Source: Parashewanella spongiae (GTDB lineage Bacteria; Pseudomonadota; Gammaproteobacteria; Enterobacterales; Shewanellaceae). From it: a DNA stretch of 64,000 bases. The translations under genes and the position numbers were made by a program. The notes below the pieces were generated by a model, which made no database searches, was not told the origin of the DNA, and worked only from the letters and a program-made list of their open reading frames with translations. The stretch is taken from contig NZ_CP037952.1 of NCBI RefSeq assembly GCF_004358345.1, positions 4,588,001 to 4,652,000 on the forward strand. Reading direction: 5' to 3'. Below, piece after piece: positions 8,593 to 19,099 of this stretch (the stretch's first letter is position 1; each line of letters begins with the position of its first letter).

Positions 8593-11244
8593 TTACAAGG
8601 TTCTTGCAATTTCGACGGTTTCGAATACTTCAATCTGATCACCAACGCGAACATCATTGTAGTTCTTAACACCAATACCACATTCCATGCCATTACGAAC
8701 ATCTTGTACGTCATCTTTAAAGCGACGTAGAGACTCCAGCTCACCTTCGTAAATCACAACGTTTTCACGCAATACACGAATAGGAGCACTGCGTTTAATG
8801 GTACCTTCTGTCACCATACAACCAGCAATTGCGCCAAGTTTAGGAGACTTAAATACATCACGTACTTCAGCAAGACCAATGATTTCTTGTCTAAATTCAG
8901 GCGCGAGCATACCACTCATCGCTGATTTAACTTCATCAATCAAATTATAAATGATGCTGTAGTAACGCAAATCAACACTTTCAGCGTCAATCGTTTTACG
9001 CGCTTGTGCATCAGCACGAACGTTAAAACCAATCATGATTGCATTAGAAGCTGCGGCAAGTGTTGCATCTGTTTCTGTCAGAGCACCAACACCACGAGCA
9101 ATAATGCTCACCTTAACTTCATCAGTTGAAAGCTTAGTTAGAGAGTCACAAATCGCTTCAAGAGAACCTTGTACGTCCGCTTTAAGGATAATGTTAAGCT
9201 CAGCAACTTCGCCTTCTGTCATGTTAGCGAACATATTTTCAAGCTTCGCTTTTTGCTGACGAGCCAGTTTCACATCACGGAATTTACCTTGACGATACAA
9301 TGCTACTTCACGCGCTTTACGCTCATCTTTAACCACTGTCGCTTCATCACCGGCTTGAGGTACACCAGATAGACCTAAAATCTCAACTGGAATAGATGGG
9401 CCTGCTTCTACAATAGGTTGACCATTCTCATCTTTCATCGCACGAATCTTACCGTACTCAAGACCACATAGAACGATATCACCTTGGCGTAATGTACCTT
9501 CTTGTACCAGAACCGTAGCAACTGGGCCGCGACCTTTATCAAGTTTAGATTCAACAACAACACCTGAAGCCATGCCTTCACGAATAGCTTTAAGCTCAAG
9601 TACTTCTGATTGAAGTAGAATACCTTCTAACAGTTCATCGATACCTGTACCCACTTTCGCAGATACGTTAACGAACATGTGATCACCGCCCCAATCTTCT
9701 GACATAACACCGTGTTGAGAAAGCTCACTTCTCACACGCTCAAAATCAGCTTCAGGCTTATCAACTTTGTTGACGGCAACTATCAAAGGTACTCCAGCGG
9801 CTTTAGCATGCTGAATCGCTTCAATGGTTTGCGGCATAACACCATCATCTGCAGCCACAACCAACACAACAATATCTGTTGCTTTAGCACCACGAGCACG
9901 CATAGAGGTAAACGCAGCGTGACCAGGAGTATCTAGGAAAGTGATCATACCGTTGTCAGTTTCAACGTGATATGCACCAATATGCTGAGTAATACCACCT
10001 GCTTCGCCAGAGGCTACTTTTGCGCGACGGATATAATCAAGTAAAGATGTCTTACCGTGATCAACGTGTCCCATGATAGTAACAACTGGAGCCCGAGCTT
10101 CAGCAATTAAGTCTTCACCACGATCAGAAAGGACTTGATGCTCAAGTTCGTTTTCACGTGTGAGCACAACTTTATGGCCCATTTCTTCAGCAACCAACTG
10201 TGCGGTTTCTTGATCTAGCACTTGGTTAATCGTAACCATTGAACCCATTTTCATCATTTGCTTGATGATTTCAGTGGCTTTAACAGCCATTTTTTGGGCA
10301 AGTTCAGCTACTGAGATAGTTTCGCCAATTTTAATGTCACGGTTAACAGCGGCTACTGGCTTGTTAAAGCCATGTGCCATTGACTCTGGAGCCGTGGTTT
10401 TATTATTACGGCGATTATTGCGGTTATCACGGTCACGGTTGCGACCTTTACCTCTCTTATTATTAGAGCGGCTTCTGCGTCCACGACTTTCTTCTTCCGC
10501 ATCAGACTTATCTTCAGCAGCACGAGCTGCTGTAGACGTTGTGATATGGTGATCAGAATTCTTTTCAGCTTCTTTACGACGCTTTTCTTCTTCAGCCCAA
10601 CGCTTCGAGTTTTCTTCTGCTAACAAACGTGCTTTTTCAGCTGCTGCCGCGGCTTCTTCTGTTTGTTTTTTAAGTGCAGCTTCATCTTTAGCGGCTTGAA
10701 GACGCTCAGCTTCTTTTCTGGCAGCTTCGTTTTCTTTTGTTTCTTTCACTTCAGGCTTAGCCTTAGCTTTTACAGCTTTCTCGGCTTTTTCAGCTTTTGC
10801 TTTAGCTTCTTTTTCAGCTTTCGCTTTGGCTTCTGCTGCGGCTTTTTCTTTCGCCGCAGCTTCAGCTTGCTTCTTCGCTTCAGCTTCAGCTTTCGCTTTT
10901 TCTTCAGCCGCTAACTTCTCGGCTTCAGCTTGTTGCGCAAGTTCAGCTGGATCGCGTTTAACAAAAGTTCGTTTTTTGCGCACTTCTACTTTTACGTCTT
11001 TAGATTGTCCACCGCTGCCTGCTACGCTCAATGTCGATACAGTTTTACGCTGTAGAGTCATTTTAGCTGGTTGAGATGCGCCACCATGCTGCTTTTGAAG
11101 ATAAGTAAGCAATTTGCTTTTTTCATCTTCAGTCACGGTATCTGATTGTTGTTTTTTAATACCGGCTTCAGCGAATTGCTCGATCAAACGATCAACGCTT
11201 TTTTCGACTTCCGTCGCCAGTTTCTCTACTGTAGTTTCTGCCAT
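8593..11244 (-). CDS. infB: Translation initiation factor IF-2
   Basis: An 883-residue GTPase that delivers fMet-tRNA to the 30S subunit. An N-terminal IF2-N domain (1-55) is followed by a long Lys/Glu/Ala coiled region (100-230) and a basic Arg/Asn-rich patch (253-283). The second IF2-N-like segment is at about 300-360. The G domain carries GHVDHGKT (392-399), DTPGH (438-442) and NKVD (492-495), followed by domains II to IV ending near [12 protein letters not shown]. The length is usual for gammaproteobacteria. It starts 27 bases after nusA, as in the standard operon. Confidence 0.98.
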   Translation of the reverse strand: MAETTVEKLATEVEKSVDRLIEQFAEAGIKKQQSDTVTEDEKSKLLTYLQKQHGGASQPAKMTLQRKTVSTLSVAGSGGQSKDVKVEVRKKRTFVKRDPAELAQQAEAEKLAAEEKAKAEAEAKKQAEAAAKEKAAAEAKAKAEKEAKAKAEKAEKAVKAKAKPEVKETKENEAARKEAERLQAAKDEAALKKQTEEAAAAAEKARLLAEENSKRWAEEEKRRKEAEKNSDHHITTSTAARAAEDKSDAEEESRGRRSRSNNKRGKGRNRDRDNRNNRRNNKTTAPESMAHGFNKPVAAVNRDIKIGETISVAELAQKMAVKATEIIKQMMKMGSMVTINQVLDQETAQLVAEEMGHKVVLTRENELEHQVLSDRGEDLIAEARAPVVTIMGHVDHGKTSLLDYIRRAKVASGEAGGITQHIGAYHVETDNGMITFLDTPGHAAFTSMRARGAKATDIVVLVVAADDGVMPQTIEAIQHAKAAGVPLIVAVNKVDKPEADFERVRSELSQHGVMSEDWGGDHMFVNVSAKVGTGIDELLEGILLQSEVLELKAIREGMASGVVVESKLDKGRGPVATVLVQEGTLRQGDIVLCGLEYGKIRAMKDENGQPIVEAGPSIPVEILGLSGVPQAGDEATVVKDERKAREVALYRQGKFRDVKLARQQKAKLENMFANMTEGEVAELNIILKADVQGSLEAICDSLTKLSTDEVKVSIIARGVGALTETDATLAAASNAIMIGFNVRADAQARKTIDAESVDLRYYSIIYNLIDEVKSAMSGMLAPEFRQEIIGLAEVRDVFKSPKLGAIAGCMVTEGTIKRSAPIRVLRENVVIYEGELESLRRFKDDVQDVRNGMECGIGVKNYNDVRVGDQIEVFETVEIARTL

Positions 11245-11270
11245 CAGTTAAACTCCCCCTGTTGATCGAC

Positions 11271-12773
11271 TTATGCTTCATCGCCAAACCAACAGATATT
11301 GCGGGCCGCCATGATCAGCTCACCAGCTCTTTCTTCTGTCAATTCTTCTATTTCGATCAAATCATCTACGCCTTGTTCGGCTAAATCTTCTAACGTCACG
11401 ACACCTTTACTTGCGAAAACAAATGCAAGATGACGTTCTAATCCTTCTAAACCAAGTAAATCTTCACTTGGTTGCGCTCCATCCAAGGCTTCTTCCGTTG
11501 CTAAAGCTAATGTTGAAATCGCAGATTTTGCTCTTTCACGTAACGCTTCAACAATCTCTTCATCCAATCCATCAATTTCAAGCAATTCAGATGTTGGTAC
11601 GTAAGCGATTTCTTCTAGTGAAGTAAAGCCCTCGTCAGCCAACATTTGAGCAAAATCTTCATCAATGTCGAGTGAGCTAACAAATAGATTAACTACCTTA
11701 ACGCTTTCAGCTTGATGTTTTGCTTTCATGTCTTCAACTGTCATGACATTAAGCTCCCAGCCAGTAAGCTGAGTCGCTAAACGTACATTTTGACCATTAC
11801 GTCCAATCGCTTGAGCTAAGCTACCTTCTTCAACGGCAATGTCCATTGAGTGGTTATCTTCATCAACGATGATTGACGCCACATCAGCAGGTGCCATAGC
11901 GTTAATCACGTATTGAGCGGCATTATCATCCCACAATACGATGTCAACACGTTCACCACTAAGCTCATTCGACACAGCTTGAACTCGAGCACCACGCATA
12001 CCAACACAAGCACCGATTGGATCAATACGTTTGTCGTTTGACTTAACGGCAATCTTTGCTCTAGAGCCTGGATCACGAGATGCGCCCATGATTTCAATCA
12101 TTTCGTCAGCAATTTCCGGTACTTCTACACGGAAAAGCTCAATCAACATCTCCGGCTTAGTTCGCGTCAAAAATAACTGTGCGCCTCGAGCTTCAGGGCG
12201 GACTGAATACAACAAAGATCGTACTCTGTCGCCCGGACGGAATGTTTCCCGAGCAATGATATCTTCTTTGAACAGCACACCATCAGCATTGTTACCTAAA
12301 TCGATGACCACTGTTTCACGGCTACTTTTCTTAACGATACCCGTAATTAATTCGCCTTCATGCTGTGCAAACTGCTCGACAACTTGTGCGCGCTCAGCTT
12401 CACGAACCTTTTGAACGATTACTTGCTTCGCAGTTTGCGTGGTGATCCGATCAAATTTAACGGATTCAATTTGATCTTCGATATATTCACCGATTTGAAC
12501 ACCTGGAGTGTCAAATTCTGCAGCTTCAAAAGTAATTTCAGCAAATGGATTCTCTAGTGTGAACCCATCTTCAGGCTGTACAACTAACCAACGACGAAAT
12601 GTATCGTAGTTACCCGTTTTACGGTCAATAGAAACACGTACGTCGATTTCGCCCTCGTACTTTTTCTTTGTAGCCGTAGCTAAAGCGATTTCTAACGCTT
12701 CAAAAATTTTCTCACGGGGTACACCTTTCTCGTTTGATACCGCCTCCGCGACCAGCAGAATCTCTTTATTCAT
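11271..12773 (-). CDS. nusA: Transcription termination/antitermination factor NusA
   Basis: A 500-residue protein that binds RNA polymerase and modulates pausing, termination and antitermination. The order is N-terminal RNAP-binding domain, S1 domain (about 135-200, [16 protein letters not shown]), two KH domains ([32 protein letters not shown]) and two acidic C-terminal repeats ([30 protein letters not shown]) that bind the RNAP alpha subunit. It lies 27 bases after rimP. Confidence 0.98.
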   Translation of the reverse strand: MNKEILLVAEAVSNEKGVPREKIFEALEIALATATKKKYEGEIDVRVSIDRKTGNYDTFRRWLVVQPEDGFTLENPFAEITFEAAEFDTPGVQIGEYIEDQIESVKFDRITTQTAKQVIVQKVREAERAQVVEQFAQHEGELITGIVKKSSRETVVIDLGNNADGVLFKEDIIARETFRPGDRVRSLLYSVRPEARGAQLFLTRTKPEMLIELFRVEVPEIADEMIEIMGASRDPGSRAKIAVKSNDKRIDPIGACVGMRGARVQAVSNELSGERVDIVLWDDNAAQYVINAMAPADVASIIVDEDNHSMDIAVEEGSLAQAIGRNGQNVRLATQLTGWELNVMTVEDMKAKHQAESVKVVNLFVSSLDIDEDFAQMLADEGFTSLEEIAYVPTSELLEIDGLDEEIVEALRERAKSAISTLALATEEALDGAQPSEDLLGLEGLERHLAFVFASKGVVTLEDLAEQGVDDLIEIEELTEERAGELIMAARNICWFGDEA

Positions 12774-12800
12774 AGTCTTGCCTCGTTCACCTTGAAACCA

Positions 12801-13256
12801 TCAAAACTTCGCTATTAAATTGCCTTTACGAACATTGTCTAAAGCAATTAGCGTTTCTTTACCATTAACTTCAAGAGAAAGCATTTGACCTTCTACTTTT
12901 GTCACGGTGCCTGTTAATTTACGACTGCCGTTTACCGGCATGTGCAATAAAATTTTTATGTCTTCACCCAGATAAGTCGCATATTGCTCGGCGGTAAATA
13001 ACGGCCGATCGACACCAGGTGAAGATACCTCTAGGGTATATTCGTTGGAAATTGGATCTTCTACATCCAGCACAGCACTTATTTGACGGCTGGCTTCTGC
13101 ACAATTTTCAATGGTGATGCCGTCGTCACTGTCGATGTACACCCTTAATGTAGAATGCTTACCCGCTTGTACTAAGTCGATTCCCCATAACGAAAAGCCT
13201 GATGCTTCGACCGGTACGCTTAACATAGCTGCAAGCTTGGATTCTAATCTTGCCAA
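12801..13256 (-). CDS. rimP: Ribosome maturation factor RimP
   Basis: This protein is needed for 30S maturation. I take TTG 13256 as the start: it gives 151 residues, the family length, beginning [12 protein letters not shown], with a GGGGG site six bases upstream. The longer open frame (to 13346) would run through a terminator hairpin. The core motifs are [44 protein letters not shown] and KGNLIAKF at the C-terminus. It is the first protein gene after tRNA-fMet. Confidence 0.93.
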   Translation of the reverse strand: MARLESKLAAMLSVPVEASGFSLWGIDLVQAGKHSTLRVYIDSDDGITIENCAEASRQISAVLDVEDPISNEYTLEVSSPGVDRPLFTAEQYATYLGEDIKILLHMPVNGSRKLTGTVTKVEGQMLSLEVNGKETLIALDNVRKGNLIAKF

Positions 13257-13276
13257 AACGACCCCCACAAAAAACG

Positions 13277-13298
13277 AAAAAAGGGCTATAACAGCCCC
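13277..13298 (-). terminator. Leader terminator/attenuator before rimP
   Basis: A GGGGCT/AGCCC stem followed by T6 lies about 20 bases upstream of the rimP start on its transcribed strand. Together with the stronger hairpin at 13344-13368 it would limit read-through from the tRNA promoter into the nusA operon. Confidence 0.65.
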
Positions 13299-13343
13299 AT
13301 TACAACACCACTGATTTTGTGGCAATTTCAGGTTTACAAATAA

Positions 13344-13368
13344 CAAAAAACCCCGTAAATACGAGGTT
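13344..13368 (-). terminator. Terminator after tRNA-fMet
   Basis: AACCTCG and CGGGGTT pair (with one G-U) around a TATTTA loop and are followed by T6, 53 bases downstream of the tRNA-fMet 3' end. Confidence 0.75.
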
Positions 13369-13420
13369 AATATTATAAGAACCTGTAACTATAATAGTCC
13401 TAAAGAATATTATAGGGAGC

Positions 13421-13497
<77 letters not shown>

Positions 13498-13509
13498 TCA
13501 ACTGCTGCA

Positions 13510-13538
13510 AGTATATTAACTATTGTCGCTACTTGCAA
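13510..13538 (-). promoter_or_regulatory. Sigma70-type promoter for tRNA-fMet/rimP operon
   Basis: On the minus strand TTGCAA and TATACT are separated by 17 bases, with the -10 box ending 12 bases before the tRNA 5' end. This is read by eye from the sequence only. Confidence 0.55.
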
Positions 13539-13581
13539 TAACTAAGCTCAAAGATATTTATCTCTAACTTAAGTTAATTTT

Positions 13582-13667
13582 TGGTGCGGATGGTGGGACT
13601 TGAACCCACACAGCCAAAGGCTACCACCCCCTCAAGATGGCGCGTCTACCAATTCCGCCACATCCGC
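13582..13667 (-). tRNA. tRNA-Leu (GAG)
   Basis: An 86-nt class II tRNA with a long variable arm and encoded CCA. The anticodon loop TTGAGGG between CCATC and GGTGG gives anticodon GAG. It lies just after secG, the same neighbour as leuU in E. coli. Confidence 0.95.
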
Positions 13668-13688
13668 ATAACTGTTTATTACTGAAAA

Positions 13689-14042
13689 TTAATCTGGGAT
13701 TGTATCTTCAGTTTTGTTCTTTTCAGCATCAGTCGTTTTCGGTGTGCTAACAGGTTCTTCTGTAGCTTGCCCTACTCCGCCTAAATTATTCCATGAATCA
13801 TCAACTTTCGCATGATTAGCACTTAAATTGCCAATAGCTAAGCTAATGATAAAGAATAATATCGCTAATATTGCTGTGGCTCTTGTAAGAGCATTTCCAG
13901 CTCCACTTGAACCAAAAAGTGTTCCTGATGCGCCTGCACCAAAAGATGCACCCATATCAGCGCCTTTACCTTGTTGGATTAATATCAATCCAATCAATGC
14001 AATCGCCACTAATAAATAAACTACCATTAATACTTCGTACAT
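13689..14042 (-). CDS. secG: Preprotein translocase subunit SecG
   Basis: A 117-residue auxiliary subunit of the SecYEG channel. Two transmembrane helices (about 4-22 and 55-75) flank the conserved GKGADMGASFGAGASGTLFGS loop segment, followed by a hydrophilic Thr/Glu/Asp tail. It follows tpiA by three bases and precedes tRNA-Leu. Confidence 0.95.
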   Translation of the reverse strand: MYEVLMVVYLLVAIALIGLILIQQGKGADMGASFGAGASGTLFGSSGAGNALTRATAILAILFFIISLAIGNLSANHAKVDDSWNNLGGVGQATEEPVSTPKTTDAEKNKTEDTIPD

Positions 14043-14045
14043 GTT

Positions 14046-14828
14046 TTATGCACTCATCGCTATTCTACATAAACTCAAAAATTCGGTAGAGTTTAAACTC
14101 GCCCCGCCAATTAACCCACCATCAACATCTGGTTGAGCAAATAAATCTGCGGCATTACTTGGGGTAACGCTACCACCGTATAAAATTCTTACATTTTCAC
14201 CAATAAATGGTGACACTTCCGACAAACGCTTACGTATAAATGCATGTACTTCTTGCGCTTGTTCTGGTGTTGCACTTTTACCAGTACCTACAGCCCAAAG
14301 TGGCTCATAAGCAATGATGGCATTATCGAAAGCCATGGTACCATTTTTCTCGATAACTATATCTAATTCTTCAGCTATCACTTCAAAAGTTCGGCGAGCT
14401 TCACGAGCTGGCCCTGACTCACCGACGCACAAAATAGGTGTTAAACCATTCTTTTGAGCAGCAGCAAATTTATCTGCAACAATATCGCTGGTTTCGCCAT
14501 ACATCCTGCGTCGTTCTGAGTGACCTACAATGACATAATTACAGCCTGCTTCTTTAAGCATTTTCGCTGACACTTCACCCGTGTAGGCCCCGAAGTCATG
14601 TTGACTAACATTCTGCGCCCCCATGCGAACCAAGGATCCATTAAGAGAATCTTTAGTTGATTCGAGTTGCTGCCTAACACTCTCCAAATAAATTGTCGGC
14701 GGACACAGTACGACTTCCGCGGAATCATTTTTTAGCTTTGAGGTAAATTTACGGAACAACTCATTGGCTAGCGTTCCACTGCCATTCATTTTCCAGTTAC
14801 CCGCTATCATTGGACGTCTGAGTGCCAT
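14046..14828 (-). CDS. tpiA: Triosephosphate isomerase
   Basis: A 260-residue TIM-barrel enzyme interconverting dihydroxyacetone phosphate and glyceraldehyde 3-phosphate. Visible are the N-terminal RRPMIAGNWKMNGS (Lys and Asn of the active site), the catalytic His segment YVIVGHSERR, the catalytic Glu in AYEPLWAVGTGKSA (loop 6 follows) and the phosphate-binding LYGGSV and GGLIGGASL motifs. It is probably co-transcribed with secG. Upstream, where glmM is expected, there is instead about 520 bases of AT-rich non-coding DNA and a riboswitch on the other strand. Confidence 0.97.
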   Translation of the reverse strand: MALRRPMIAGNWKMNGSGTLANELFRKFTSKLKNDSAEVVLCPPTIYLESVRQQLESTKDSLNGSLVRMGAQNVSQHDFGAYTGEVSAKMLKEAGCNYVIVGHSERRRMYGETSDIVADKFAAAQKNGLTPILCVGESGPAREARRTFEVIAEELDIVIEKNGTMAFDNAIIAYEPLWAVGTGKSATPEQAQEVHAFIRKRLSEVSPFIGENVRILYGGSVTPSNAADLFAQPDVDGGLIGGASLNSTEFLSLCRIAMSA

Positions 14829-15167
14829 TGGAGTCTCCTTTAAAGCGGGCTGAATGATATCGAACCACTTAATAACTTACAATACCTTGTGAAGTAATTT
14901 TTATCTCTTGCTGTCGACATGACCAAATATCAGCCAACATTTTGACAACATTGTTTATTTAGCCAACAAAGTGACATTTTTTATATGTTTGTGTTATCTA
15001 TTTTTTATTAATCACTCAATAAAAACAACGAACTGTTCACTTATTGCCCACTTAGAGCATTTTTTACATAATTTGAGTATTTTTTGTAACGCATCACTTA
15101 ACTTTATTGTAATAATATAAAACGAAAATCAAACTTTAAGTAACAATAGTTAATTTTTAGTTAGGTG

Positions 15168-15257
15168 AAAAAGGCAAACCTGTCGAAAGTCAGGGACGCA
15201 AAGCTTCCGGTCTAAGATCAAGAATTTTTCAATGATTATGATAGCGGGGTTGCTGGA
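15168..15257 (+). ncRNA. c-di-GMP-I (GEMM) riboswitch
   Basis: The conserved GEMM-I elements appear in order: AGGCAAACC, a GAAA tetraloop closing the first stem (CTGTCGAAAGTCAGG), GACGCAAAGC, the CCGG tetraloop-receptor side, TCTAAG, and the closing ATGATAGCGGGGTTGCTGG. It lies 93 bases upstream of the secreted protease gene on the same strand. The intervening leader contains an AT-rich hairpin just before the ribosome site, so control may act on translation or elongation. The purine before GGCAAACC looks compatible with c-di-GMP rather than cGAMP, but specificity is an inference. Confidence 0.9.
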
Positions 15258-15350
15258 GTATAACTTTCTAATCGTAAAAGTTAATACACATCTATTTATG
15301 TTAATCCAGTCTAATCACCTGTTTATTTTTTTAAATAAAGAGGTCAGTTC

Positions 15351-18300
15351 ATGTGGAACTTTTCTAAATTAAACGCAGCGGTTTTATTATCACTATCAAT
15401 GAGCACAGCTTACGCTGATATCAATATTGATGTTCAACCAACCACACCAACGAATGGCTATCCTTTCCAGTCTTTTCGTGTAAATGTAGACTCAACGGAG
15501 TCACTTAAGCAGATTAAGGTAGAAGCATATCCAGCTCAGTGGTGTAGGCTTCCGTATTATGCATTCCGCCCTGAAGCGATATCTGGCCAGCATTTTTCCA
15601 AGGATTTCACATTTAATTTTCGAAATCATAAAGGCTTCAATGGTAGTATAGTCTGTGTATACGTCGAAGATGAACAAGGTAATAAGCAAGTATTTCAAAG
15701 TCACCATACGCTCAATTTAACTCAACCTAATATAGACATTAACCATGTCAATAATGACACCCTTGATTTCAAGTTTGTTGATGAGATTTCTCAAGGGCAA
15801 ACTATCAATAAAGTGAATTATTTTTATCGGCAACAACATGCTGGCACCACACAGTCTTTTGAACTTAATGGTCAAGCTGAACAAGGCACTGATATTGCGA
15901 TAACCGATTACAATGGCAACATTATTCAGCTTGCAGAGGTGGATGATGATGGAAATTGGTCTGTTGAAGGTTTAGATATCGAAATTCATGCCTCATCTGT
16001 TAATTCAGGGACTAACTTTCAAATTAGTAGCTTATTAAAAAGTGATCACAATGTAACTTTGTCGAGTGAGCGCCTTCTATTCAGCGGAAAAAAAGTCGAT
16101 ATAGAAATTTACCAAAGGCCTCAAGTACCTTTGCATGAGAAAAAAGCTGAATCTGGACAATTGAACTGGGGGTTTAATACTCCTCTAAGTATCATAAATA
16201 CAAGGATACTAATGCTTGAACAAGCTGATCAATGCGGGCTTGCTGAACCTCAAGCTAAGATAATTCAAGAAGTTGGACAGCAACACCGCTTTAATTTTTT
16301 TGGTAAGACTGAGTTACATGGTTATTTTGCTTGTATCCAAATAGAGGACTCGGAAGGTAATTTTTTCACCGAGCCTGTAGGTTGGATCAAACAAGAGCCT
16401 AAACCAGAAATTATTATCAATGATTCAGTCGATGCAGAAGTTGCTGACAGTGACACTATTTCTGGCTATATAAATGGCGCTCAACAAGTTTATATCACTT
16501 ACCTTTCTGATAATGGTTATAAAAATAGAGACTCTGTATGGAACACCTGCGAATCAAGAACAAGTGGTACTCTACTCAAGGACAATGAAATTTATCTTGA
16601 ACTTTCAGCACCTACATTAAATGATCATTATCTTTGCATCATCGCGAATAATGGCCAAGATGGTCTATCATATTGGATGAGTGAACATAAATTAAATTTA
16701 ATAAATGGACTAGATATTGAACAAAACCTACAGCCAAGACTGCCTTCTACCCCCTACCCTACACAATTAAATATTCCTTCGAAACTTCAAAACGCTACTA
16801 TCGGTAATCCAGGTTGTCGTGGTGTACTACTGGCGGCAGATTTAATAATGAGTGCGGGACACTGCGAAGCGAGTTTCTTTCACCCTAAAAATGGCGAATG
16901 GTCATACTCTCCTATCTCTTACTCATATTTAGTAGCGCAAGATGAAAAAGATCACAAACAGTATTCAGAAGCGCAAAATGATCTCTTCGTCAAACTTAGA
17001 AATAATCAAATAAGTTATGAAGAATTCCAGTTTCAGCGCACACGGCTGTCTGAAACTCTGAGTAAGTTCCAAAATAGCCGTTACAACGTTTATTTCAGCC
17101 CGTATTTTGGAAATAACAATACAGCTGGACCAACGTTCTCTGATTATGTTTTGAGAAACTTAAATACGCCATATTCGGGCAATCAAGAAACTATCGATTA
17201 CCCTCAACCATTGGTTTACACCTTTCCAAGCAGCCTGCACTTAAAAGATGGTGAGTTTCGCTCCCACGGGATCCATGAAAACAACCCAAACTCAGGATGG
17301 CGTGGCGGTAAAATTCACACCTTAATGCCAGCGGGTGGAAATACGGTTGAATATACGATGGTTGACACTGCTGGGGGAGAGTCGGGTTCTGCCCTGTGGG
17401 CCTATGATGAGGACTTCGACACATACGGAGTTATCGGCGCCGTTCGTGGCGGTGGTGCTTGGTCTTCTCTTTGGAACCACAGCCGAGTGACTCGTCAAGC
17501 ATTATCAGAATCTAGAGCAAAGCAGTTGTTACATCGTCGCCAAGCTTATGAAGGTTCCGAATATAACTACCGAGACTTACGTAGAGCTCTGGCGAAAGCA
17601 GATTTACACCACATTAACAAGATTATTGAATCTGGCGTTAACGTTAACCTAGATGGTCATGGAAACCCTGATGGTTGGATGTTAGCTCGTGCGATTGACT
17701 TTGCAGTTCAAGCGAAAAATAAGTTGTCACAGCGAAATAACATAAAACATCAGCAAAAATTCCAAGCACGTTTAAATGCCATCAAAGCACTAATGCTAGG
17801 TGGTGCCGATCCACGCTTAACCATCAGTAAGCCAACACGTTATATGACAACTGAAGCCGGTGATTCTGTGCTGCATTATGCTGTACGCACTAATGCCCCT
17901 AAAGTGATGCAAGCGATTTGGTTAAATACCACTGATTATGCGTTTGAGTCACAGAGCCGTCAGGTTTTAAATGCTGCAGGGGATTCACCACTTCATGTAG
18001 CTATTGATTATCAAGTTGATAAAACCATTACACGAATGATGTTTGCAGATGTAGGCGAAGATTTATTTATTCAAGATGCTCAAGGTGTGAATGTGTTAAC
18101 TAAGCTTTTATCGCTTCCAAGCATGACGAATGAGCAAATAGAGATGATCGATTGGATTGGTAAAGCTTTTTCTTATGAACCTGTCAGGGTGAATAGCCAA
18201 GGAGAGCTCACCCATTCTGACTGGTTATCATTAGTTTGTCATCGCCAACAATACCAAGGTGGAGAATTCACTTTCAATCAACTCGCTGACTTAAGAAAAT

Positions 18301-18383
18301 CCGAGCTACCCGCTAAGGCTACTGCGGCAATTGCTCGACTTGGTAATATTTCTGGCGTTGATGCAAGCCAGTATTGTCGTTAA
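15351..18383 (+). CDS. Secreted trypsin-like serine protease with Ig-like and ankyrin regions
   Basis: A 1010-residue protein with a signal peptide (cleavage about STAYA-DI, residue 22). Residues 25-450 form beta-rich segments with Cys pairs (for example 65/102, 295/328, 400/429), probably Ig-like modules. The protease region follows: GNPGCRGVLLAADLIMSAGHC gives His504, TAGGESGSALW gives Ser678, and Asp598 in FSDYVLRNL is a candidate third residue. Residues 741-900 contain ankyrin-like repeats (GDSVLHYAVRT, AGDSPLHVAIDY). The start follows an AGAGGTCAG site. A c-di-GMP riboswitch lies in the leader, so secretion of this enzyme is probably tied to the motile/sessile switch. Ankyrin repeats on an exported protease are unusual. 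Confidence 0.85.
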   Translation: MWNFSKLNAAVLLSLSMSTAYADINIDVQPTTPTNGYPFQSFRVNVDSTESLKQIKVEAYPAQWCRLPYYAFRPEAISGQHFSKDFTFNFRNHKGFNGSIVCVYVEDEQGNKQVFQSHHTLNLTQPNIDINHVNNDTLDFKFVDEISQGQTINKVNYFYRQQHAGTTQSFELNGQAEQGTDIAITDYNGNIIQLAEVDDDGNWSVEGLDIEIHASSVNSGTNFQISSLLKSDHNVTLSSERLLFSGKKVDIEIYQRPQVPLHEKKAESGQLNWGFNTPLSIINTRILMLEQADQCGLAEPQAKIIQEVGQQHRFNFFGKTELHGYFACIQIEDSEGNFFTEPVGWIKQEPKPEIIINDSVDAEVADSDTISGYINGAQQVYITYLSDNGYKNRDSVWNTCESRTSGTLLKDNEIYLELSAPTLNDHYLCIIANNGQDGLSYWMSEHKLNLINGLDIEQNLQPRLPSTPYPTQLNIPSKLQNATIGNPGCRGVLLAADLIMSAGHCEASFFHPKNGEWSYSPISYSYLVAQDEKDHKQYSEAQNDLFVKLRNNQISYEEFQFQRTRLSETLSKFQNSRYNVYFSPYFGNNNTAGPTFSDYVLRNLNTPYSGNQETIDYPQPLVYTFPSSLHLKDGEFRSHGIHENNPNSGWRGGKIHTLMPAGGNTVEYTMVDTAGGESGSALWAYDEDFDTYGVIGAVRGGGAWSSLWNHSRVTRQALSESRAKQLLHRRQAYEGSEYNYRDLRRALAKADLHHINKIIESGVNVNLDGHGNPDGWMLARAIDFAVQAKNKLSQRNNIKHQQKFQARLNAIKALMLGGADPRLTISKPTRYMTTEAGDSVLHYAVRTNAPKVMQAIWLNTTDYAFESQSRQVLNAAGDSPLHVAIDYQVDKTITRMMFADVGEDLFIQDAQGVNVLTKLLSLPSMTNEQIEMIDWIGKAFSYEPVRVNSQGELTHSDWLSLVCHRQQYQGGEFTFNQLADLRKSELPAKATAAIARLGNISGVDASQYCR

Positions 18384-18397
18384 CTTACTATTTTAAA

Positions 18398-18452
18398 CCT
18401 AGATAAAATTGGTTGGGAGTGTTCATATACGCAGTCAACTGATGTTTCTAGG
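18398..18452. repeat. 55-bp chimeric A/B mini-element
   Basis: Begins CCTAGATAAAATTGGTT (B-like end) and finishes CAACTGATGTTTCTAGG (A-like end), with 5-bp TTAAA on both sides. It seems to be a minimal element keeping only the two termini. Confidence 0.65.
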
Positions 18453-18489
18453 TTAAACAACCTGTGTCTGGGTAATGCCCGTCAGATAA

Positions 18490-18556
18490 GGAAAGTTGCG
18501 GAAGAAAGTATACCGATGAGTTCTCGTCACTCCAGCCTTCGCAGGAGCGACGAGAA
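18490..18556. repeat. Partial D-family repeat
   Basis: GGAAAGTTGCGGAAGAAAGT followed by CCGATGAGTTCTCGTCACTCC matches the end of the D copies at 20619-20797 and 53833-54013. The rest is replaced by unrelated sequence. Confidence 0.6.
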
Positions 18557-18615
18557 TTTTCTCTATTTATATCTAAACTGTCCTGCATTACTGTGTCTGG
18601 GCTCTATCTTAAGTT

Positions 18616-18947
18616 ATACCAATTACTGTAATTAATCTCTCACTCAGCAAGAGATAAAGGTTTTCAGTACAAGGCGCATGCTCGAAGTACTATATTCCCT
18701 TAGGCCGCCATACAAAACTGGCGTTCAACGCACTTAGTGCTTTTGTCGGGATAATTCAAGAGCGTGTAACTCAGTAATGGAAACCTTTAGCCTTGCCCTT
18801 CGGGAGCTTGTATGCGCACACTTTGTATTTATAAAGAATACTTCACAAAATTATCTCAACGTAGATAACTATGTTTTCACCAATTTCGTTTGTACTTTGT
18901 GCGCATACATAGCTCTGAGTTGAGCATTTAATTACTGTAATTGGTAT
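18616..18947. repeat. E-family miniature element (332 bp)
   Basis: Termini ATACCAATTACTGTAATTAA and its inverted partner differ at one base, and each terminus is itself a palindrome. There is no coding capacity. The interior is shared, inverted and without termini, with 54015-54285. It ends about 150 bases before the peroxiredoxin start, so it may carry or separate that gene's promoter. Confidence 0.75.
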
Positions 18948-19099
18948 TATCTCCCTATAATAAACTGCATAACAAATTTAATAGGTTCAACGCTTCATAT
19001 TATATTTATTTCAGTTTCATTATTTTTTTCTTCACATATAATCAAATAATCAATTTAAAGGCTAAAATAGATGAAATCAGCTCATTCAAGGAAGGATTT

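Noticed and set aside
12031-12414. 127-residue open frame opposite nusA
   Set aside because: It is a shadow of the well-conserved nusA frame, with no ribosome site or recognisable product.
13257-13346. Longer N-terminus for RimP
   Set aside because: It would translate through a terminator hairpin, and the product would exceed the family length by 30 residues.
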